Shown here: positions 57,278 through 64,000 of the stretch, piece after piece
Layout: each line of letters begins with the position of its first letter
Numbering within the stretch: position 1 is the stretch's first letter
Program-made: the position numbers and the translations under genes
The notes under the pieces: model-generated
What the model saw: only the letters and a program-made list of their open reading frames with translations
The model's database searches: none
Told to the model about the DNA's origin: nothing
From: Linanthus parryae
Lineage: Eukaryota; Streptophyta; Magnoliopsida; Ericales; Polemoniaceae
Direction of reading: 5' to 3'
Length of the DNA stretch: 64,000 nucleotides
Assembly (NCBI GenBank): GCA_023055425.1
Contig: JALGPY010000009.1
Span: 35,915,775 to 35,979,774, forward strand

Positions 57278-59950
57278 TCAAGGGACGTCAAAATCGCCAG
57301 GCCTGACGTCCGCTTCCGGGCCGAGATATGGCTTGACCCGGTTTCCGCTCACTCTGCAAGTTGTACTGTCATGCTGATTCTCCAATTCAACTGCCTCCCA
57401 TGGAAGTACCTCTTTGATGATAAACGGTCCTGACCACTGGGATCTCAATTTTTCTGGGAAAAACTGCTTCCGAGAATCGCAGAGACGTAATTTCTGACCT
57501 ACTTGAAACTGCTTTGGCTGTGCTGAAGTTTGATGGCTCGGGAGCGGTCTAACCTCTCGGGTCGGTGGCTCCTTGAGTGACGGGACCAGGGCCAATTTCT
57601 GTCCACCTTTTTCGTCCAGCTGTAAAGTGGTCCGGTTTTCGGCTTGCATGGCCTGCTCCTCCTGGAATCTCTCCTCGTTCTCTCTGTCCACTCTATCAAT
57701 CTCTTCCCATAGCTCATCCATCTCTTCATTTTCCCAGGCTTCTTCGACTACCTCCACTACGAAGATGTCTTCATGCTCGTAATAATTCGGTAGTTGCAGA
57801 TTTTTGAAAACGTTGAACTTCACCTTGTCTTCATTGATCTGCATGGTCAGTTCTCCGCTCTTGCAGTTTATCATGGCTTCTCCGGTAGCCAAAAACGGTC
57901 TGCCCAGAATGAGTGGCACGTCTCCTGCCTCCATGTCTAGAATTACAAAATCTGCCGGAAAAATCAATTCTCCGACTTTTACCAGAATATCTTCAATAAC
58001 TCCGTAAGCCTGCTTCACGGATCTGTCCGCCATCTGCAGCTTGATTCTGGTGGGCCTGAGTTCACCGATTTTCAAAGTTTTGAAAATCGACAAAGGCATC
58101 AGATTGATACTGGCCCCTAGGTCACACAGAGCCTTTCCTGTGTAAGCATTACCTAGGGTCACCGGGATGACAAAACTGCCAGGGTCCTTCCTCTTCCTCG
58201 GTAGCCCATTCTTCACACAGTTGCTCACTTCTACCGTCAGATTTATTGTCTCGAAATCGCTCATACGTTTCCGTCCATACAAAGTATCTTTGAGGAACTT
58301 GGCATAAGTGGGCATCTTTGCCAACGCCTCCGCAAAGGGTATGTTGATCTTCAGCTGTTTGAAAATCTCGAGAAATCTGGCGTAGTCCTTGCTATCATCC
58401 CTCTTTCGTGTCTTCAAAGGATACGGCACCTCCTTGGAGACAGGTACCGTTTCTGCTTCCTTCTCCTTTTGCACTACATCCTGCTCAACCGAGCCCTTCA
58501 GCTGGGGGCGGTCGGCTGAGCTGTTATCCTTGCCAAGTACTTCACGCTCGATTTCCTTTGATTTTTCTGCACGTGCATGGCTAGGATACGGCGGATCCTG
58601 TAGTGCTAATCCACTCCGAGTGGTGATGGCATTGACCTGAGCACGTGGATTATTCACTGTATTCGAGGGCAAGTTTCCTGGCTGTCTCTCCGTTAGCTGC
58701 TGTGCTAACTGTCCAACTTGTACCTCCAAAGCGCGCAGTGACGTTTTGGTCATCTGCACGTCGGCTGTCAGGGCGTCCATGTGCTCGAACCGGGACTCCA
58801 TGGTCTGGAACATGGACTTGATCTCCTTCATCTGAGCGTCGTACTGCTGTGCAGATGGGCCCGACTGAGCCTGCTGCGTCGGTGCAGCCTGCTGGGCTGG
58901 TGGCCTGTGCTGGAACCCCGGTGCATAAACTGCTGCGTTCGGGTTTCCGTACCGGAACCCGGGATGTTCTCTCGTGCCCGGTCTGTACCGGCTCGGATCC
59001 CACTGCTGCTGTACGTAATTAGAATCTTCGTTTCCGAGCCCCTCGATGGCTGTGTCCAAATCTGTTTTTCCTACTGCATCAGTTGAGTAAACTTTCTTGA
59101 CCAAATCTTGAACGATCTTGGCCAGATTGTCTATCCGGTCGTCTTCCACTGGCTCGGCTCGGGCCGTGATTCTGTGATCGTCAAACAGGCGAGTGTCCTG
59201 TTTGGCTAATTGCTTCATCAGCTCATAGGCACCGTCCTTGTCCACATGGTACAGGAAGTTTCCTCCGGCTTCTCTATCAATCCTGTCAGCACTCTCCCTG
59301 TCTAAGGCATTGTAGAATACCTGCAGGATCTTCGGGTCTCCAAAACCGTGGTTTGGACACTTTTTCACCAATCTCATCAATCTGTCCCATGCGTCTACCA
59401 CCGTCTCCCCTGTCTTCTGCTTGAATGACAGAATCTCGCTTTGTAATTGTATGACCCGGGAGGCGGGGTAAAATTTGGCCAGAAAATCGGTGACACACCC
59501 CTTCCATGTTGTGATGGACCTGGGTGGACGGGATTCGAGCCAGTCGTTGGCTACTCCGTACAGGCAGTATGGAAAGAGTATTAGCATGAGCACCTCGGCT
59601 CCAACTCCCTTATACCGGAATTTGTTGCAATAGTCCTCAAACTTCCCGATGAAGTCATTTGGATCTTCGTCAGCTTTGCCATGGAATGGGCAGAGGGTCT
59701 GGACAGTCTGGATGGTGGATGGTTTTATGTCAAAGTGTTCTGCGGTGATCTCGGGCACCACAATAGCTCGTTCATGCCCCCCCGTGGGGACTTCGAAATT
59801 CTCCACCAACGCCTTCCCAGATCGGTTGTACGTCCTCTGATTGCTCCGTGCGGCAAGGCACGCTGTGATCAGATCTTCGATGTACCGAGCCATCTCGGCT
59901 GGAGTACGTGTCTCGGGCTGTTCTGGCGTTCTCTCGGTATTGTCGCCCAT
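57278..59950 (-). CDS. Athila gag-protease fused to integrase C-terminal domain
   Basis: This frame of 890 codons is uninterrupted. Residues ~75-260 are the gag capsid region (LCPFHGKADEDPNDFIGKFE, then LFPYCLYGVANDWLESRPP and RLMRLVKKCPNHGFGDPKIL). 340-420 is Gln/Ala-rich with a helical stretch. NPRAQVNAITTRSGLALQDP at 434-453 is a phrase typical of Athila polyproteins. The aspartic protease site is ALCDLGASINLMPLS with Asp610, then VPLILGRPFLATG at 678-690. After about residue 730 (acidic EEAWENEEMDELWEEID) the sequence passes to QFQVGQKLRLCDSRKQFFPE and KLRSQWSGPFIIKEVLPW (814-850), the C-terminal tail of Athila/Tat integrase. RT, RNase H and the integrase core are missing without a frameshift. 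The start at 59950 follows a 144-bp leader after the LTR. It could make virus-like particles and process them; enzymes must come from elsewhere. Confidence 0.88.
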   Translation of the reverse strand: MGDNTERTPEQPETRTPAEMARYIEDLITACLAARSNQRTYNRSGKALVENFEVPTGGHERAIVVPEITAEHFDIKPSTIQTVQTLCPFHGKADEDPNDFIGKFEDYCNKFRYKGVGAEVLMLILFPYCLYGVANDWLESRPPRSITTWKGCVTDFLAKFYPASRVIQLQSEILSFKQKTGETVVDAWDRLMRLVKKCPNHGFGDPKILQVFYNALDRESADRIDREAGGNFLYHVDKDGAYELMKQLAKQDTRLFDDHRITARAEPVEDDRIDNLAKIVQDLVKKVYSTDAVGKTDLDTAIEGLGNEDSNYVQQQWDPSRYRPGTREHPGFRYGNPNAAVYAPGFQHRPPAQQAAPTQQAQSGPSAQQYDAQMKEIKSMFQTMESRFEHMDALTADVQMTKTSLRALEVQVGQLAQQLTERQPGNLPSNTVNNPRAQVNAITTRSGLALQDPPYPSHARAEKSKEIEREVLGKDNSSADRPQLKGSVEQDVVQKEKEAETVPVSKEVPYPLKTRKRDDSKDYARFLEIFKQLKINIPFAEALAKMPTYAKFLKDTLYGRKRMSDFETINLTVEVSNCVKNGLPRKRKDPGSFVIPVTLGNAYTGKALCDLGASINLMPLSIFKTLKIGELRPTRIKLQMADRSVKQAYGVIEDILVKVGELIFPADFVILDMEAGDVPLILGRPFLATGEAMINCKSGELTMQINEDKVKFNVFKNLQLPNYYEHEDIFVVEVVEEAWENEEMDELWEEIDRVDRENEERFQEEQAMQAENRTTLQLDEKGGQKLALVPSLKEPPTREVRPLPSHQTSAQPKQFQVGQKLRLCDSRKQFFPEKLRSQWSGPFIIKEVLPWEAVELENQHDSTTCRVSGNRVKPYLGPEADVRPGDFDVP

Positions 59951-60069
59951 CCTGAAAAAGTAGAGATCTCAAGAGCAGGGAGATAACAGAAAAATAAAAT
60001 AAAAAAATAAAATAAAATAAAAATAAAAACTCTGAAAATTAATTCGGACTACTAAATAAACCCTAAAAA

Positions 60070-60090
60070 GTCCCCTGCAACGGCACCAAA
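60070..60090 (-). other. Primer-binding site of the Athila element
   Basis: On the minus strand the sequence after LTR B is AGT, TTT, then TGGTGCCGTTGCAGGGGA. Athila/Tat elements have TGGCGCCGTTGCCGGGGA here, so the site carries two changes. It proves that LTR B is the 5' LTR and the element reads leftward. Confidence 0.85.
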
Positions 60091-60094
60091 AACT

Positions 60095-62265
60095 TGATGC
60101 GCAATTTAGCGTGCTATTCGCAAGTATACGAATCAAGTAATATAGAGAGTATTTAGACTCGGATTATCGATCCCACAGGGACTTTGCAGGTTTTTCTAGT
60201 AATCAGTTTTAACAAACAGAGTGTAAAAAGGAGGAGTGATTTGAGAGTGTGTTTACTAACTACGTACTGAAAATAAACAAATAAAACGTAAATCTTTTTG
60301 TGAGAATTTTCTGAATAATCTTAAGGTTGTAAATCTAGGGTTTAAGATACTAGGTCCCGGGATCCCCTAGGGTTCTTCAGATTTTCGTTCTTTGTTTGAC
60401 ATGAAAACACACAGCAGTCTCGTTATCCGTGCCATGTACCAATTGTGCAGTATCTTTTCTTTTCCTGCACGTAATCACAATCCTGCAGACTGTCGGATTC
60501 CTGTTAATCTGCCTAAGTCTGCAGTCTCGTTCTAAGGCTGCTAGGGTTTCTAACCTGTCCTGATGGCCCGGGTCAGATTCTCTAACAGTTGGTCTCAACG
60601 ATTTCAGGCTAGTCCTAACTCCCCTTCGCTAGTCGGCCCATCGGGGTAAGGTGCTAAATTCTGTCTTCTCGTCCTAACCCTAACCGAACGTTTTCACCTA
60701 CCGGCTCGGGTCTGTAGCAATTCTAGTTAGCTACTCCGATCATGCATGAACAGTAAAATTCAAAGATAGAATAACGAATAAAGCTGCTGATATTAAGATA
60801 GTACGATCATGAATTCATAGTCAAAACGTAGAACTAATCTCTGAAAACGAAACCCTAGGTTCACCGAGAACCTAGGTAAAAGTTTAGCTACTGAAATTCA
60901 TAACGTAAAATAACACAGTTTTTGAATAAGAGAGAAGAAAAGCAAACGGGTCTTCGAATCTGGAATTGCGCTTTCGTGCTCTCCCGGGATGCTCAGTCTC
61001 CTCCGGTTGTGCTGTCTTGTTGTGTGCTCCCGGGATGCTCAGACTCCTCCGGTTGTGCTGAGAATTGTGTTATATCTTGTGATGAGCACAAGTCTTTATA
61101 TAGTGCTGGAGACGTTTCTGGAAACTGCCAAAATTACGAAACTGCCACTGGGCCGAAACCGCCTCGGGAAACGGGCCAACTGCGCAAGATAGCTGCGTAG
61201 CTACCTGCGTAGTTGGCTGCGTAGGTAGCTACGTAGCTACCTGCGTAGTTAGCAGCGTAGCTAACTGCGTAGTTGCTGCGTAGCTACCTGCGTAGCTAGC
61301 TGCGTAGCTAACTGCGTAGTTGCTGTGTAGCTACCTGCGTAGTTAGCAGCGTAGCTAACTGCGTAGGTAGCTGCCTCCTCGGTTTGCGTCGGGATGACTG
61401 CTGATCTTCTCGGAGTGTGTTTTCCTGCTTTCCCGTGTTCCCGTCTTGCGTTTTGACCCGAAACTTGTCAAAATTACCATAATACCCCTGGGTCAAAACC
61501 GCTCCAAATTCTGTCCAATCCTGACTCTGGCCATAGGTAAACTGCTGACTGAATTTGGAAGACAAAACCTGAACTTGACTCCGGAAACCCGGGCCCGGTG
61601 CCAAAATGACCAAAATACCCCAAGTCCAAAACTGTCCCGAAAATCGTCACGAACATGAAATAGTTGCTCCTGACTCCGGACACCGAAAACCGAGACTCCT
61701 TACTCGGGCGTGGCCTGACTGGGACCCACACTTGACGGGAGTCGGTTTTTCGGCCGGACCCCGTTTCAGCATTATAACCTGTTTTCGGAAAGCCCTTGAC
61801 GTCTCCGTTCTTTTGCCCCTGGTTTCACTTCAAAATTCCAAGTCAAGCTCAAGATATTGTCAACCGAGCGCATCCCGGTGATTCTCGGTTTTGGCGTTTT
61901 CAGCTTCCTCGGTCGGTTTTCTCTGCTCGTTTTTCCTCCAGTCTTTCCGTTTTCCATTCCGCTCTCCTTGTACCAGTCTTGGTCAAATCCTGCTCCGAGC
62001 ATTTTCTGCACGTTTCTCGAGGCGAACCCGGTTCTGTCTCGACACGCATCCCAATGCACTTTCCGAACCTGTTCCTGTAAAAACATGAGAAAACCCGCGA
62101 TCATATCCAATAAAAGTACGAAACATGCAGAAATTTATGAAGAGCAAATAACCGTCTCGTTCCTAAAAGCGAGGCTTTCCGAGGGTGAATTCTGGCTAAA
62201 ACGCGGTTTTCCATCACATACACATCTTTTCAGACTATAAAATAACCCCCATTTGGGCGTTATCA
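60095..62265 (-). repeat. Athila LTR B (5' LTR on the minus strand)
   Basis: 2171 bp with the same edges as LTR A. The length difference from LTR A is mainly in the minisatellite (61190-61374, about 15 units against 22) and a missing 29-bp segment near 61170. It should contain the promoter of the element; I cannot locate the start site with certainty. Confidence 0.93.
61190..61374. repeat. 12-bp minisatellite in LTR B (~15 units)
   Basis: Same TAGCTAVCTGCG-type units as LTR A, with an internal block deleted or not yet amplified. The differing number in an otherwise ~99% identical LTR pair shows that the tract changes fast. Confidence 0.9.
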
Positions 62266-62277
62266 AATACAAAAACT

Positions 62278-64000
62278 TGATGCGCAAAATAACGTGCTGT
62301 CGCAAGTGTACGAATCTTGTAATACCGGGTGCAATTAGACTCGGGTGATCGTTCCCACGAGGACTGTTTCGGGTTTACTCACGTTGTCAGTTTCGGTTAA
62401 CTGAGTGTAGTAACAAGGAGGAGTAGGTTGTGTTTGCAGTTTACTAAACTAAAAACAGAAATTAAAACGTAAATATTTTTTGTGACGTTTTCTGAAATAA
62501 GCTGAATTGGTTGTAACGATAATAGATGAAGACTAGGTTCCAGGATCCCCTAGGGTTTCTACAGATTTCAGTTTGATGTTTGATTATGAAAACACTCAGC
62601 AGTTTCGATATCTGTGCAACGTACCAGTTGTGCGGTGACTTTTCAGATTCCACACGTAATCCCGATCCTGCAGACTTTCGGATTCTTGTTAAGCTGCCTA
62701 AGTCTGCAGTCTCGGTCTAATCCTGTTAGGGTTTCTAACCTGTCCGAATGGCCCGGGTCAAATTCTCTAACAGTTGGTCTCACGTTTTTCAATGCTAGCC
62801 CTATCTCCCTTTCTCTGGTCGGTCTATCAGGGTAAGGTACTAAATCCTGGTTTTTCTTCCTAACCCTAACTTGACGTTTTCACCTACAAGCTCGGGTCTA
62901 TAGAAATCCTGGGTGATCAATCCTATCATGCATATACGATAACATTCAAAACCAGAATAACAGATATAACTGCTGAATTTAAGATAACAATCATGAATCC
63001 ATAATCAAACGTCTATAATAAAATCTGGATACGAAACCCTAGGTTCACCGAGAACCTAGGTAAAAGGTTTAGCTACTAAGTGACATAATTAAATAACAAC
63101 GTTTCTAAATAAGAGAGATAGTGAAATCAAACGCGTGCTGTAGATTCTGAATTCCTGCTTCCGTGCTCACCGAGAGTGCTCTGCGATCTCCTTTCTGTTG
63201 TGCTGAGAATTGTGTTATGTCGTGATGAGCACTGGACGAGTCTTTATATAGTACTGGAGACGTTTCTGGAAACTGCCGAAATTACGAAACTGCCACTGGG
63301 CCGAAACCGCCTCGGGAAACGGGCCGTCTGCCACCGCCTCGGGAAACGGGCCAACTGCGCAAGATAGCTGCGTAGCTACCTGCGTAGTTGGCTGCGGAGC
63401 TAGCTGCGTAGGTAGCTGCGGAGCTACCTGCGTAGCTAGCTGCGTAGCTAACTGCGTAGCTAGCTGCGGAGGTAGCTGCGTAGCTACCTGCGTAGCTAGC
63501 TGCGTAGCTAGCTGCGTAGCTAGCAGCGGAGGTAGATGCCTCCTCGGTTTGTGCGCCAAACTTCTCGGGATGTCTCGGGATGCGTACCAGGCTCCTCGGG
63601 ATGTCTCGGGATGACTGCTGATCTTCTCGGAGTGTGTTTCGTCCGTCTCGGGATGCGTGCCAAACTGCTCGGGATGCCTCGAGATGCGTGCCTGGCTTCC
63701 CGGGATGCGTGCCAATCTTCCTCGGGAAACGTGTCAATCTTCTCGACTTGCATGCTCGGCTTCTCAGCCTCCTCGGATCCTTCACCCGCATGCCTGCTTC
63801 ATTTCCGGCTCCTGCACAAGTCCTATCCCTGCATCAACGACACGAAACAAAACCCGCGATCATATCTCGATATGCGTGAAATAAAGCAGTTTATGCGTCT
63901 AGCAGATAAAAACAGCAAATCGTGAATTCCCGAGTCAAACGGGGCAGAAATCGTCTAAAACGCTCATTTAGGACGAAAATACCCCTCAAATTGGGTTAAC
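62278..64000 (-). repeat. Athila LTR C, diverged subfamily, reaching the window end
   Basis: It starts TGATGCGCAAAATAACGTGC, and its last bases (CCCTCAAATTGGGTTAAC) resemble the end of LTR A, so it is nearly complete at about 1.7 kb. The first ~900 bp are clearly diverged from LTRs A and B, but 63200-63400 is almost identical to LTR A. It lacks about 500 bp corresponding to LTR A 53545-54180. A TCGGGATG-rich repeat lies at 63560-63740. It joins LTR B through only 12 bp. Confidence 0.85.
63365..63540. repeat. 12-bp minisatellite in LTR C (~15 units)
   Basis: Units TAGCTACCTGCG, GAGCTAGCTGCG and GAGGTAGCTGCG alternate. The GAG-starting variants are commoner here than in LTRs A and B, so the array was homogenised separately. 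Confidence 0.9.

Larger units (their letters stand above)
52075..62265 (-). mobile_element. Athila-like Gypsy retrotransposon with deleted pol
   Basis: Two near-identical LTRs (52075-54380 and 60095-62265) enclose a 5.7-kb internal region on the minus strand. The primer site next to the right-hand LTR (60072-60090, minus TGGTGCCGTTGCAGGGGA) matches the TGGCGCCGTTGCCGGGGA-type site of Athila/Tat Gypsy elements. The PPT next to the left LTR is TAGTGTGGGGGTATT. The motif TGGGAGGCAACCCAA (57215-57229, minus) follows the coding region, as in that group. In the first ~670 bp I count seven LTR differences, about 1%, so insertion is recent. RT, RNase H and most of integrase are absent, so it needs enzymes from another element. 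Confidence 0.9.

Noticed and set aside
63215..63791. Overlapping long frames with repeated ATQL or SYAA
   Set aside because: They arise because the LTR minisatellite unit is 12 bp, which keeps all frames open. The same tract is present in three LTRs and is not a gene.

Overview
The window is nuclear DNA of a flowering plant, probably a eudicot. It is AT-rich and intron-era plant sequence, with LTR retrotransposons of plant lineages (SIRE-like and Angela-like Copia, Athila-like Gypsy), CACTA, hAT, Mutator and Helitron ends, Stowaway-type MITEs and tRNA-derived SINEs. Only one gene looks intact and cellular: a single-exon BAHD acyltransferase at 17585-18952. The species cannot be named from the sequence.

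Layout. 1-840 is GC-richer and resembles plant mitochondrial intergenic DNA (candidate NUMT). 880-1760 is a degenerate tandem repeat with a ~310 bp period. 1898-14735 is a decayed SIRE-like Copia element (Copia-A) with both long LTRs, PBS, gag, protease, integrase, RT/RNase H, a post-pol reading frame and PPT. It is interrupted by an Angela-type solo LTR with a perfect 5-bp target duplication (5790-7220) and by an inverted LTR of a second SIRE-like family (about 8071-9290). 14745-15811 is a probable gene-carrying Mutator-like element, followed by a small MITE and a 428-bp hAT element in the BAHD upstream region. The BAHD leader carries a perfect 21-bp inverted repeat. 176 bp after its stop codon a CACTA end begins (19129), and a matching inverted end lies at 27099. 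Between these ends are two Stowaway MITEs, an Angela-type solo LTR, a 0.7-kb duplicated block, a Helitron 3' end and a SINE. A BAHD 3'-end copy at 28292 preserves the uninterrupted version of the CACTA insertion site.

29375-31060 is a Mutator-like element embedded in a long ATT microsatellite. 31060-35385 is the 3' half of a second SIRE-like element (Copia-B), which carries the same post-pol protein family as Copia-A. 37030-39480 is a higher-order array of tandem units, AT tracts and nested Stowaway MITEs; two more MITEs lie at 40.1-40.65 kb. A LINE-type RNase H fragment (41929-42408) and a broken MULE/FAR1-type transposase (43954-44972) follow. Two Angela-like gag-pol fragments (Copia-C minus, Copia-D plus) face away from each other around a perfect 14-bp hairpin near 48000, forming a large inverted repeat. 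Copia-D is cut by a second CACTA end (49907).

From 52075 to the end lies a minus-strand Athila-like Gypsy array made of three LTRs and one internal region. Its LTRs at 52075-54380 and 60095-62265 differ by roughly 1% where I compared them. It has one intact 890-codon frame that joins gag and protease directly to the C-terminal tail of integrase, with no RT, RNase H or integrase core. The third LTR (62278 onward) joins the second through a 12-bp scar.

The region therefore reads as a nest of transposons around one specialised-metabolism gene. The observations most worth following are the Athila fusion protein, the shared SIRE post-pol protein, the head-to-head Copia palindrome, and several families of short reiterated palindromes inside the elements.
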